Positions 17,662 through 28,500 of a DNA stretch of 64,000 nucleotides are shown piece after piece. Numbering within the stretch: position 1 is the first letter of the stretch; every line of letters begins with the position of its first letter. Source of the stretch: Nocardia brevicatena NBRC 12119 (GTDB lineage Bacteria > Actinomycetota > Actinomycetes > Mycobacteriales > Mycobacteriaceae); the NCBI RefSeq assembly GCF_000308495.1, contig NZ_BAFU01000057.1:1-64000 (forward strand). The letters are read 5' to 3'. The notes beneath the pieces were generated by a model, which was not told where the DNA came from, searched no databases, and saw only the letters and a program-made list of their open reading frames with translations. A program made the position numbers and the translations under genes.

Positions 17662-18864
17662 ATGTCAAACGCCGCATACGATTTGCTCACCGCTGGAGCG
17701 AGAAACGATCCCTATCCTGTCCTGGGTCGGCTGCGGAACGATCGGCCGGTGACCTTCAGCGAACAACTGCAGGCCTGGGTCGTCACCAGCTATGCGGACG
17801 TCCGCTGCGGGCTGGCCGACCCGGTGATCTCCGCCGACCGAATCAGCCCGCGCCTGGCCCAGTTTCCCGAAGGCGAACGAGACCGGTTCGTTCCGCTGTA
17901 TGAGGTGTTGAGCCGATGGCCATTGATGCTCGATCACGGGGAGCACGCTCGATTGCGGATGCCGATCACGCGAACGATGACACCGGCGACCGTGGCGGGC
18001 TTCCGTCAACTGATCCGTGATACGGCCCGGTCGATGCTGTGCGAGGGGGTCGAACGCGGCGGCATGGACATAATAGCGGAGCTGGCCTTGCCGCTGCCGC
18101 TGTACGTGACATCGCGGATCCTCGGCGTCCCCGATGACGCGGTGGGATTGCTGAAGCGCTGCGCTGTGGACATCGTCGACTTCTTCGGTGCGGATCCACA
18201 GGCCTATCTGTCCCGCGCAGAGGCCGCGATGGAAGCCGTCCTACGGACAAGCGACCTGCTACGTCCGATGGTGCACGCCCGGCGCGAGAAGCCGCGGCAA
18301 GATCTGCTGAGCACCCTGGCGGGCGATCCGGCGCTGAGCGATGACGATATCGTCGCGGTCTGCCTGATGATGGTCTTTGCCGGATTCGAGACCACGAGCA
18401 ATCTGATCGGCAACGGGATCCTGCTGCTGCTCCGGCACCCGGAACAGCTCGCCGCGGTGCGCCGGGATCGCGAGCTGATCCGCGGCGCCGTGAAGGAAGC
18501 GCTCCGTTACGAAAGTCCCGTACAACGAATCTCGCGCCTGACAGCCGCCGAGATCACCCTGCGCGGCATACGGATCGAAAAGGGTAGCCTCGTGTACTTC
18601 CATGCGGGCGCGGCCAATCGCGACCCCGCGGTCTTCCCGAACCCGGATCGGTTCGACATCTGGCGCGGTAGCGACCGACACCTCGCGTTCGGCTACTCGG
18701 TGCACACCTGCCCCGGCTCGACGCTGGCACAGGCCGAAGCAGAGATCGTGCTCGACGAGTTGTGTCGCGTCGCACCCACCGTCCGGCTCACCGGTGAGCC
18801 GATTCGATGGCGGACGAACCTGTCTGTTCGCTCGCTCGAATCGCTGCCGGTGACCTTCGTTTGA
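17662..18864 (+). CDS. Cytochrome P450
   Basis: A 400-residue soluble bacterial P450. The I-helix oxygen-activation motif is AGFETTSN, the K-helix ExxR is EALR (KEALRYESPVQR), and the haem-ligand loop is FGYSVHTCPGS. All canonical elements are present, so it should be active with external ferredoxin and reductase, which are not encoded nearby. It is in an operon with the thioester-reductase-like gene and probably hydroxylates or oxidises the polyketide or its amino-acid-derived part. Confidence 0.92.
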   Translation: MSNAAYDLLTAGARNDPYPVLGRLRNDRPVTFSEQLQAWVVTSYADVRCGLADPVISADRISPRLAQFPEGERDRFVPLYEVLSRWPLMLDHGEHARLRMPITRTMTPATVAGFRQLIRDTARSMLCEGVERGGMDIIAELALPLPLYVTSRILGVPDDAVGLLKRCAVDIVDFFGADPQAYLSRAEAAMEAVLRTSDLLRPMVHARREKPRQDLLSTLAGDPALSDDDIVAVCLMMVFAGFETTSNLIGNGILLLLRHPEQLAAVRRDRELIRGAVKEALRYESPVQRISRLTAAEITLRGIRIEKGSLVYFHAGAANRDPAVFPNPDRFDIWRGSDRHLAFGYSVHTCPGSTLAQAEAEIVLDELCRVAPTVRLTGEPIRWRTNLSVRSLESLPVTFV

Positions 18865-18886
18865 TCCGCGGCGACCCGGCCGCGGA
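18865..18886. terminator. Hairpin between convergent P450 and aldo/keto reductase genes
   Basis: TCCGCGGC at 18865-18872 pairs perfectly with GCCGCGGA at 18879-18886 around a 6-base loop, starting on the base after the P450 stop. No T-run. Its position between converging genes suggests a two-way terminator. Confidence 0.5.
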
Positions 18887-18903
18887 CCACCGGTGGGCGA
18901 CCG

Positions 18904-19890
18904 TCACAGGCCCAATTGCCGGGCCATTGCGGGGTCACAGCGTTCTCCGGCAACGGCAGTCACCGGAACCGCGGCCGAGAGGTCACCGAGTTCGGATTCG
19001 GACAGGTCGAGATCGGCCGCGAACACGTTCTCCTCCAGAAACTTTCGGCGCTTGGTACCGGGGATCGCTACTACATCCACACCACGGTGATGTACCCAGG
19101 CCAACGCCAGCTGTGCCGCTGTCACACCGTGGTGGTGCGCGAGCGCCTGCAGCCGGGCCACAATGGGCAGGTTGCGTTCCAGGTTCCCATCGGCGAACCG
19201 CGGCTGTGTGACCCTGCGGAAGTCCCGTGGTTCGAAATCCGCTGCTGCGGTGAATCTTCCGGTCAAAAAGCCCCGACCGAGAGGAGAGGCCGCCACCAGG
19301 GTCACGCCGAGTTCCCGGCACGTTCTCAGAACGCCGTCCTGTTCCAGGTCGCGGGTCCATAGCGACCATTCGCATTGGACGGCCGCGAGCGGATGTACGG
19401 CGTGCGCCCGCCGGATCGTCGCGACACCGGCTTCGGAAAGCCCCAGCTCCCGAACCTTGCCCGCGGCGACCAGGTCGGCCATCGCCGCGACGGTTTCCTC
19501 GATCGGAACCGCCGGATCGACGCGATGCTGGTAGTACAGATCGATATGGTCCACGCCGAGACGTCGCAGCGAATCCTCGCACGCGCGTCGCACATAACGG
19601 GCATCGCCACACACGGTCCTGGTGTATCCGTCCGCGGCACGGACCAGGCCGAACTTGGTGGCGATCACCGCCTCGTCACGACGCTTGGCGAGCACGCGCC
19701 CGATCAGCTTCTCGTTCCCGCCCCGGCCGTAGATATCGGCTGTGTCGAAGAGGGTGACACCCAGGTCCAGAGCCCGATGGATGGTGGCGGCCGACTCGGC
19801 ATCATCTGTCGGCCCGTAGAATTCGCTCATCCCGGCACACCCGAGACCCTGGGCTCCCACGGTCAGACCGCCGACTCGGCGTGTTTGCAC
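18904..19890 (-). CDS. Aldo/keto reductase
   Basis: A 328-residue AKR with the catalytic tetrad visible: Asp and Tyr in FDTADIYG, Lys in IATKFG and His in YYQHRVD. The start chosen is GTG at 19890, because GGAGGAGG sits six bases upstream and family homology ([17 protein letters not shown]) starts there; a longer frame to 19917 lacks such a site. It should reduce a carbonyl with NADPH. Given the aldehyde-forming enzymes just upstream on the same strand, it could reduce their product to an alcohol. It lies 31 bases after the EhpG-like gene and is probably in the same operon. Confidence 0.88.
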   Translation of the reverse strand: MQTRRVGGLTVGAQGLGCAGMSEFYGPTDDAESAATIHRALDLGVTLFDTADIYGRGGNEKLIGRVLAKRRDEAVIATKFGLVRAADGYTRTVCGDARYVRRACEDSLRRLGVDHIDLYYQHRVDPAVPIEETVAAMADLVAAGKVRELGLSEAGVATIRRAHAVHPLAAVQCEWSLWTRDLEQDGVLRTCRELGVTLVAASPLGRGFLTGRFTAAADFEPRDFRRVTQPRFADGNLERNLPIVARLQALAHHHGVTAAQLALAWVHHRGVDVVAIPGTKRRKFLEENVFAADLDLSESELGDLSAAVPVTAVAGERCDPAMARQLGL

Positions 19891-19921
19891 CGAAGACCTC
19901 CTCCGCGTCTCGCCCACATTG

Positions 19922-21295
19922 TCATCGCAACACCACTTTGCCGCGCATCAGGAAATCCGCCAGATATCCGTCCGGTGGAATACCCGCCTCCATAGCGCAT
20001 GTCGGGTGGCTGCCGATATGTACATTGCCGATCGACGGCTCGGCGACCAGTCGGTCGATCAGTTCTTCGTCGTCGGTCACCACCGTCAGCACGAGCGTGT
20101 CCCGCAGCGGTCCCGCCCCGTCGCTCCGAGACCACGGGGCGACCCATACGCAGGGGAAGGGCAGTTCGACACCTATTTCCGCAGCCCCTGCCCGGTCCAC
20201 TTGCAGCACCGCCGGCCGCAGCACAGCGCTGCCGTCGCCCAGCTCGTCCACGACTCCGTCGCTACCCAGCCATATCCGAGCGCCCTGCGCATGACGCAGC
20301 AGGTACTGCTCGATCACCTGTGCGCTCGCCAGTGAGCGCACGGGAAGTACTGCCCGGTCGTCCTGCGGCGGCAGGCTCGGCAACTCGGCCAGCCGCGCGG
20401 CCAGGGCCTCGGCGAACGGCCCCGGATCCCCGTCGACCAACACGGTTGTCGCATTCACGCAGGCGGTGCCACCGTCATGGGCCACCGAGTGCACGACCAT
20501 GTCCAGATGATCACGCCAGTCGTCGCCGGCGAGCAGGACCTTCGACCTCCCGGCGCCGTGCGTGGCAACAGTACGGTCGGTCGCGTACCGACCGGCCAGA
20601 TCCGCTCCGTACACCACCGCCAGGTCCGCGCCGTGGATCAGCGCATCCACGCCCTCCGAGTCGGTCGGCAGCAAGTTCACCTGATCCGCCCCGAAGCCGG
20701 CTGTGCGCAGCGCGGCAACCAGTCGGTGCGGGGTGAACGGTTCCTGCCAGGAGGGGCGCACCGCGACGCGGTATCCGAGCGCCACCGCCTCCAGCCACTG
20801 TGATTGCACGGCGGGGTGATTAGCCGCCGCGCTGACGGCGAGCACGTCACCGCGCCGAACGCAGGTGACGCGGCGGATTCCGAGTTCGGAACCGGTGCGA
20901 GCGCCATTGTCCGCCAACGCTCGCGGACAGGCATCCGTCACCGCACGTTCGACATGTTCCGCGCAGCTCTGTATCCAATGCGTCGCGCGGCGCACCGCGG
21001 CGATCGGCACACCGCTGACCCGGCAGGTCAGCCACTGATAGTCGGCAGGCGACAACCCGCACAGCGTACTTGTCGCGAAGAGGTGCCCCGCCCGCGCCAG
21101 CATGGCGATGCACTCCTCCGCCGGCGGCACCGACGCTTGTCGCAGAGCGGACAGTGCGCGACTCACGAACACCTGCGGCGCCAGGCTCAGCTCGGCAACC
21201 GAACTCCCGGTGACGTCGTCGACGCGTCGACGGGTTACGGCACGGAACGCGCCGCGCGGGCCGAGCACGTCGAGCTGCACAGGGTCCGGCATCAA
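19922..21295 (-). CDS. Aldehyde dehydrogenase-fold acyl reductase (EhpG / LuxC-like)
   Basis: A 457-residue ALDH-superfamily protein. It has an NAD(P)-binding region ([20 protein letters not shown]) and the nucleophilic Cys in [14 protein letters not shown]. Divergence from ordinary ALDHs and its partner gene argue for the reverse reaction: reducing an acyl group, received on the Cys, to the aldehyde, as LuxC does and as proposed for EhpG in griseoluteic acid synthesis. The gene starts in an ATGA overlap with the EhpF-like gene, so the two proteins are made together. The acceptor and substrate are unknown. Confidence 0.7.
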   Translation of the reverse strand: MMPDPVQLDVLGPRGAFRAVTRRRVDDVTGSSVAELSLAPQVFVSRALSALRQASVPPAEECIAMLARAGHLFATSTLCGLSPADYQWLTCRVSGVPIAAVRRATHWIQSCAEHVERAVTDACPRALADNGARTGSELGIRRVTCVRRGDVLAVSAAANHPAVQSQWLEAVALGYRVAVRPSWQEPFTPHRLVAALRTAGFGADQVNLLPTDSEGVDALIHGADLAVVYGADLAGRYATDRTVATHGAGRSKVLLAGDDWRDHLDMVVHSVAHDGGTACVNATTVLVDGDPGPFAEALAARLAELPSLPPQDDRAVLPVRSLASAQVIEQYLLRHAQGARIWLGSDGVVDELGDGSAVLRPAVLQVDRAGAAEIGVELPFPCVWVAPWSRSDGAGPLRDTLVLTVVTDDEELIDRLVAEPSIGNVHIGSHPTCAMEAGIPPDGYLADFLMRGKVVLR

Positions 21296-22392
21296 TACAC
21301 GCCTTCGATGACCGTTGTGCCGGCGAAGGCAGTCATCGATGTGATGTCCGCGACCGAGTCACCGAGCCGCCCCGACGGCGGCTCGACCCGGACGGCGAGA
21401 TCGCGCTCGGAATTGTTGGGCAGCAACATTGCTCGGCTGACGTGGTGCACGATCACCTGACCGCGCTCGCCGTACGCGACGGGTAGCCGGGTCTCCGGAT
21501 CGACGACCTCGAGGGTGATGTGCGGAGAGAAGGTGTCGTAGACGCACCGACCGTCATCGGACAGACCGGGGCGCTCGATCGTCGTGCCCAGCATCGTGAC
21601 GTTGCCGTAGTAGCCGTACAGCTCGATACCCGGGAACACCTCGGTGCGCAGGAACCGGCGGGTATCCGGATCCATTCGCGCACCCCCCCACACGATCAGC
21701 CGGACCTTGGCGTTGATCAGCTCGACCAGCTCGTCGTCCCGGCACAGCCGCTCCAGCAAGGGCGGAGTGCACACCAGCACTCCGACGTCCTGGCTGCGCA
21801 GGATGTGCGCGCTCTGCGCTACGAGATGGTCGACGTAGCGGTCGGTGACGGTGGACTCGCCCGCACCGATCATCCTCTTCACCCAGCGAGGATCCATATT
21901 GATACAGAAGCGGACACCTCCCCGGCGCCGGACCAGCTCGGCGGTCCAGTCGCCGAACAGTTGCGGCCCGCTCGGAACCAGAGTCAGCCAGTTGACGCCG
22001 TACGGGTGACCGCGGGCGTCCATGTCCCGCATCGCCCAGTCGACCACACGGTCCATCCAGTCGGCCAGGAAGACCAGGCGTTTGGGACTGCCCGTCGTAC
22101 CGCCGCTTTCGTAGACACCGAACACCGGTGCGTTGCGGCCGTACCCGCGCGGAATCAGGTCCTGGACCGGCACCGTGCGTAGTTCGTCGACAACGTTGGG
22201 AAACCGCCGGAGATCGGCGAAGGACCGGATATCGTGTACCGGATCGAAATCGAGCGTCGCGGCGCGGTCGAGCCAGAAGTCCGAACCGGTGTCCGAGGAG
22301 AAATGCCAGCGCATGGCCGCAGCCAGAAAATCCTCGGTGTCGGGCGTTTCGCCGATGGGCGGTTCCAGAACTGAGTCCGGGAAGCCTCGCAT
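21292..22392 (-). CDS. EhpF-like adenylating enzyme (LuxE/ANL superfamily)
   Basis: A 366-residue atypical ANL protein. The P-loop is YESGGTTGSPKRLVF. A region like the A5 motif reads ELYGYYGNVTMLGT, followed by DTFSPHITLEVVDPETRLPV. It is shorter than usual ANL enzymes, as are EhpF and LuxE, which activate a carboxylate as acyl-AMP for delivery to a partner reductase. The start ATG at 22392 follows AAAGGAAA; a much longer open frame upstream is antisense to the PKS. It is divergent from the PKS gene with 130 bases between them. Together with 19922-21295 it should convert an acid to an aldehyde. Confidence 0.72.
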   Translation of the reverse strand: MRGFPDSVLEPPIGETPDTEDFLAAAMRWHFSSDTGSDFWLDRAATLDFDPVHDIRSFADLRRFPNVVDELRTVPVQDLIPRGYGRNAPVFGVYESGGTTGSPKRLVFLADWMDRVVDWAMRDMDARGHPYGVNWLTLVPSGPQLFGDWTAELVRRRGGVRFCINMDPRWVKRMIGAGESTVTDRYVDHLVAQSAHILRSQDVGVLVCTPPLLERLCRDDELVELINAKVRLIVWGGARMDPDTRRFLRTEVFPGIELYGYYGNVTMLGTTIERPGLSDDGRCVYDTFSPHITLEVVDPETRLPVAYGERGQVIVHHVSRAMLLPNNSERDLAVRVEPPSGRLGDSVADITSMTAFAGTTVIEGVY

Positions 22393-22451
22393 ACGGTTTC
22401 CTTTCGATCCCAAGTGTTTTCGCCTCGGTGCGGGATACGATGATGCCTCGA

Positions 22452-22466
22452 CGCTCGATGCGAGCG
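22452..22466. promoter_or_regulatory. Possible operator palindrome in the PKS divergent promoter
   Basis: CGCTCG-ATG-CGAGCG is a perfect 6-bp inverted repeat about midway between the divergent EhpF-like and PKS genes. It could be a regulator site, but it is short and GC-rich, so chance occurrence is plausible. Confidence 0.25.
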
Positions 22467-22522
22467 CTTTCCGGCGAATGCCGACCCACCGGTAATGTAC
22501 AGGCCCACAAAGGAAGTGTGCT

Positions 22523-25500
22523 GTGAACTCTAGCGAAGAGTCAATCGTTGCTCCGGACCGTGGGCATCTGGGAGACAGTGGGTTCGGTGTCGCCGACGAT
22601 GAGCGGTACCTCGCCGAACTCGTTCGCGAAGCAGCCGCCCGAGCGCACGGAAACCTCTCGGCCGACGCCATCGCGATCGACCGGGCGTTCTGGGACTCGG
22701 GTCTCGGATCGATCGCCGGCGTACAGCTGGCCAACCTCCTGTCCGACGCGCTCGACGTGCCCATCGAAGCGAGCGTCGTCTTCGAGTACCCGACCCCGCG
22801 GGCACTCGCCGAATACCTCCGGAGCATCCTGGCCCCCGCCACGCGTTCCACGCGACCGACCGCGGCCGCGCCGGATCGCGTCATGTCCGACGAGCCGCTC
22901 GCCATCATCGGAATGAGTTGCCGCCTGCCCGGCGGGGTGGCATCCGCCGACGATTTGTGGCGCCTGGTCGCCGAAGAGCGTTCGGCCTTGTCCCCGTTTC
23001 CCGGAAACCGAGGCTGGGACCTGGACAGCCTCTTCGACCCGGACCCGGATCGCCCGGGCACCTCCTACGTGCGCCACGGCGGGTTCCTTGCCGATGCCGA
23101 CCGGTTCGACGCGGCGTTCTTCGGCATCTCGCCCCGCGAGGCACTGGCGATGGACCCACAGCAGCGCCTGGTGCTGGAAACGACATGGGAAGCGATCGAA
23201 CACGCCCGGATCGATCCGACCGGTCTGCGTGCGACGCAGACCGGCGTATACCTCGGTATGACCACCCACGGGTACGAGAGTCTGTCGCATGAGCCCGGCC
23301 AGGACGGCGCGTACCTGGGCGCCGCCGACTCGTTCGCGGTCACCTCGGGGCGTGTGGCGTATGCCCTCGGATTCGAGGGACCCGCGTTGACGGTGGACAC
23401 CGCCTGCTCGTCGTCCCTGGTGGCACTGCACCTGGCGGGTCAGGCGCTGCGCGCGGGTGACTGTTCGTTGGCCGTGGCGGGCGGCGTGTCGGTGATCTGC
23501 ACTCCGAAGCCCTTCGTACAGTTCAGCAAACAACGTGGCCTGGCGCCCGACGCCCGGTGCAAGGCGTTCGCCGCAACGGCCGACGGGACCGCCTGGGGCG
23601 AAGGGGTAGCGGTACTGCTGGTGGAACGACTGGCAGATGCCCGCAGGAACGGCCATCGGGTGCTCGCGGTTATCCGCGGATCGGCGATCAACCAGGACGG
23701 TCGCAGCAATGGCCTGACCGCACCGCACGGCCCCGCGCAGCGCCGGGTGATTCGGCAGGCACTGGCCGACGCCGGCCTGGGGCCGCACGATGTCGACATG
23801 GTCGAGGCCCACGGCACCGGTACCCCACTGGGCGACCCGATCGAAGCGCGGGCGCTGATGGCGACCTACGGTCATGCGCGGCCGCCCGAGCGGCCGCTGT
23901 GGCTGGGCTCGGTGAAATCGAACCTCACCCACACCCTGGCCGCTGCCGGGATCGCCGGTGTCATCAAGGCCGTGCAGGCCATGCGCCACAGCGTGCTGCC
24001 CAGCACACTGCACATCGACCGACCGGCGGAGTTGGACTGGTCGGCCGGTGGGGTATCGCTGCTGACCGAGTCACGGCCGTGGCCACGCATCGAACGCCCC
24101 CGCCGCGCCGGGGTGTCCTCGTTCGGAATCAGTGGGACGAATGCACATGTGATCCTGGAAGAGGAATCCACGCCCGACGGCCCGGTCCGCGCCGAACCGA
24201 GTCCGGCGCCCGAGCCCGGAACCGTGCCTTGGGTGGTATCCGGCCGCGGCGGTCCCGCACTGCGCGCACAGGCAGCCCGACTTGCCGACCACCTACGCTC
24301 CCATCCGGATCTCCCGGTGGTCGATATCGCGTATGCACTGGCCACTACCCGCACCGCGTTCTCGCACCGCGCCGTCGTGCTCGCAGACGACCGGGACGGT
24401 TACCTCGATGGCCTCGAAGCGATCGCGGCAGGTAACGAGCAGCCGGGTGTGGTTCAGGGAACGGCGACACCGTACCCCGAGATCGCGTTCATGTTCGCCG
24501 GCCAAGGGGCCCAGCGTGTGGGCATGGGCCGCGAACTGTACGACCACTCCCCCGTATTCGCGGACGCGCTGGACACGGCCTGCGCCCATCTGGACCCGCT
24601 GCTGGACCGGCCGCTGTTGGAGGTCATCTTCGCCGAACCGGGGTCCGCGGACGCCGAACTCCTCGATCGGACCGAGTTCACCCAACCGGCGCTGTTCGCA
24701 TGTGAACTGGCACTCGTGCGCCTCCTGGAGGTGGCCGGAGTACGACCGGGCGTGCTGTTCGGCCACTCGGTCGGCGAACTCGTCGCCGCACATGTCGCGG
24801 GCGTGTTGTCGTTGACGGATGCGTGCACCCTGGTCGCCGCGCGAGGCCGGCTGATGCAGGAAATGCCCCCCGGCGGAGCGATGCTGGCGGTTGCGGCCGG
24901 TGAACGCGAAGCCGCCGAGGCACTGGCCGGGCACCACCTCGACCTGGCCATCGCGGCGGTCAACGGGCCACAGTCCGTCGTACTCTCGGGCGATGCCACA
25001 GCCATAGCCGACCAGGCCGCCTATTGGGAGTCGTCGGGGCGCCGAACCCGGCTCCTGCGGGTCGGCCATGCCTTCCACTCACCGCACATGGACGGCATGC
25101 TCGAACGGTTTCGACAGGTGGCCGAGAGTGTCACATTCACCGCACCACAGATCCCGATCATCTCGGGTGTCACCGGCGCTCCCCTCACGGCGGCACAGGC
25201 CTGCTCCCCTGAGTACTGGGTCCGGCAGGCCCGGGACACGGTACGCTGCCACGACGCACTGCTCCGGATGGACACCGACGGCGTCACCGGGTACCTGGAG
25301 ATCGGCCCGGACGGAGTGCTCACCGCACTGGCCCGCGATTGTCTGCCCGACGCCCGGCAACTCGGCCCGGTCCTGCGTCCCGGTCGGCCCGAGGCCCGCA
25401 CCGCGGCGACAACTCTGGCCAGAGCCCACGTCCACGGCGTGCCCCTGCACTGGGACACTCTCTTCGCCGCACTTCGACCGAAAAAGGTCGACCTGCCGAC

Positions 25501-28500
25501 TTATGCTTTCCAACGGCAACGCTACTGGCCCGCAAGCGGGGCCATCACCCGGGCCGGTGGCGATGACCACCCGTGGCTTTCCGCACCCGTCGAGCTCGCC
25601 GGCACCGCAGGGCATGTCTTCGACGGCCGGCTTTCCCGCCGCAGCGCCTCATGGCTCGACGACCACACCATCCGCGGCAATCCGGTACTCCCGGGAACAG
25701 CTCTGATGGAGTTGGCGTTGTATGCCGGTGGCCACCTCGGCTGCGATCGGCTCGACGAGCTGATTCTGCAGGAACCGCTGCTGCTGCCCGACGACACCGA
25801 TATTCGGCTCCAGGTCGAGGTCGGTGCGCCGGGTCACGACGGTGGCCGGCCGTTGACCATCTACGCCCGGCCGGAAACAGGGGTGGATGCCGGCGAGCCC
25901 GAACCGTGGACTCGGCATGCGACCGGAGTCCTGCGTTCCGACGCCGAGCCACCGGCCGGCGATGTGCAGTGGCTCCCGCCCGACGCGACCCCACTACCCG
26001 TGGACGACCTGTATCGGCAGCTCGCCGTGCGGGGAATGGTCTACGGCCCCGCGTTCCGTGGTCTGCGAGCCGCTTGGCGCTCGGGTGCCGACGTATACGT
26101 GGAAGCAAGTCTGCCCGAGGGGGTGTCCGTCGGTGGGTTCGGCGTCCATCCCGCTCTCCTCGACACACTTATGCATGCCACCCTCGACACACTTATGCAC
26201 GCCACGCAATTCGCGGCACCGACGGGATTGTGGCTGCCGTTCTCGTGGAGTGGCGTCACCCGGTGCGCCCTGCGGCCCGGCACGCTTCGGGCCCGGATCC
26301 GGGTCGATGGCCCCGATGCGAGCGATTCGATGAGGTTGTCGCTCAACGTGACCGACGAGACCGGCCGGCCGGTCATCGACGTCGCCTCGCTCGTGTTGCG
26401 GCCCGTGCGGGTGTCCGAGGCCGCGTTGTTCCCGCCTCCGGGGGTCGGCGCCGGTGTGCAGCACCGACTCTTGGCCGCGCAGTCCACGGCGGAGGCCCTG
26501 TTCCGGCTCGACTGGGTCCCTGCCCCGGAACCGGACGCATCACTGCATTCCGCGAAACGCAGTATCGCGGTGCTGGGCATCGACCGGATCGGCGTGACCG
26601 CCGCTCTCGCAACGAGCGGGCACTCGGTCCTGACCGTGCCCGACTGGAACACACTCGCCCTCGCAGTGGGCGCAGGCGCACCGGCACCAGAGGTGGTGCT
26701 GGTCCCCTGCGCCGGCCCGGACGAGCACGACGCAAGCGTGATCCAGGCGGGACACGCCGAGACCGCCCGCGTCCTGGATCTGCTTCGCTCCTGGCTCGCC
26801 CATGAGAGTTTCGCCGACTCGCGCCTGGCGGTGGTAACCCGCGAAGCGGTAGTGGTCACCGCGGGCGATCACATCGCGGATCTCGCCCGCGCACCGATCT
26901 GGGGGCTGGTCCGTGTCGCACAGACCGAGAACCCCGACCGGATCCTGTTGCTGGACGTGGACCAGGGCGCCGGCCTGCCGGCGGCGCTGAGTGCGGCGCT
27001 CGCGTCCGGACAGACGCAGTCGGCGGCGCGGTCCGGCACCCTATACGTGCCGCGGCTGGCGCGCGCGAACACCGAGACCGCGGAACTCGAGCCACCCACC
27101 GACAGCTCATCGTGGCACCTGCACCTCGAGGAGCCGGGCGACCTCGACCGGCTGACTCTCGTATCCCGCCCTCTCGCACCGCTGCCGCCGGGGCACGTGC
27201 GAATCGCCGTGCGCGCAGCGGGCATCAACTTCCGCGATGCGCTGGTCGCCTTGGACATCTATCCAGGCGTATCGAGCATGGGGCGGGAGGCTGCCGGAGT
27301 GGTGACCGAGGTGGGCCCGGACGTCACCGCCTTCGCCGTCGGCGACCGGGTGATGGGCGTGTTCGACGACGCCTTCGCGACCGAGACCGAGGCCGATCAC
27401 CGCTGCCTGGTCCACATCCCGACCGGTTGGTCGTTCGCACAGGCGGCCGGATTCCCCATCGCGTTCCTCACCGCATATCACGCCCTCGTCGATCTGGCAC
27501 ATCTCATACCGGGCGAGTCGATCCTGATCCATTCGGCCGCAGGAGGTGTCGGCATGGCGGCCGTGCGGTTGGCCCGTCATCTCGGAGCCGAAGCGTTCGC
27601 CACCGCGAGCCCCGGCAAATGGGAGGCCCTGCGCCGCCAGGGCCTCGACGATCGGCATATCGCGTCCTCGCGCACGCTCGACTTCGAAGAACTCATCCGG
27701 CAGGCAACGGACGAACGCGGAGTCGACGTGGTGCTCAACGCCTTGTCCAGGGAGTTCACCGATGCCTCGCTGCGCCTGCTGCCACGTGGCGGACGATTCC
27801 TGGAAATGGGCAAGACCGACCTCCGTGACCCCGACACCGTCACCGGCGAGCATCCCGGTGTCACCTACCGGCCGTTCGACCTCGCCGATCTCGAGCTCGA
27901 CCGAGTCGCCGACCTGTTCCGGGCGCTGCAAACACTGATCGATGACGGGGCCATCGGCCCGCTGCCGGTCCGCGCCTGGGACATCCGGCAGGCCGGAGAC
28001 GCACTCCGCTACGTCAGCAACGCGCGACACACCGGCAAAGTCGTACTCACCGTGCCGGTCCGGCCGGACCCGGAACGCCCTGTGCTCATCACCGGGGGCA
28101 CCGGCACTCTCGGCGCCCAGATCGCACGACACCTGGTAACCCGACACGGTGCGCGGCGTCTGGTGCTGGCCGGCCGCAATGCACCGACAGCCGAGTCGGC
28201 CTCGGAACTCACGACCGAACTGGCCGCGCGGGGAGCCGATGTTCGCATCGTGTCCTGCGACGTCTCGGTGCGTGACGAGGTAGCCGCACTGCTGGCCTCG
28301 ATTCCCTCCTTGGGATCTGTCGTGCACGCGGCAGGCGTCGTGGCCGACGGTACCCTCGAATCTCTCGACACCGACCGACTGGACAGCGTCCTGCGTCCGA
28401 AACTGGACGCCGCTGTTCACCTGCACGAACTGACCCGCGATCTGGATCTGGCCGAGTTCGTGCTGTTCTCCTCGGCCGCAGGCGTCTTCGGCAATGCCGG

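Noticed and set aside
21292-23061. Longer start for the EhpF-like gene
   Set aside because: The extra 223 codons are antisense to the PKS; the ATG at 22392 has a good ribosome-binding site and family homology begins there.
22541-24013. 490-codon minus-strand frame inside the PKS
   Set aside because: Mirror of the KS-coding region with an Arg/Gly/His-rich composition typical of antisense frames.
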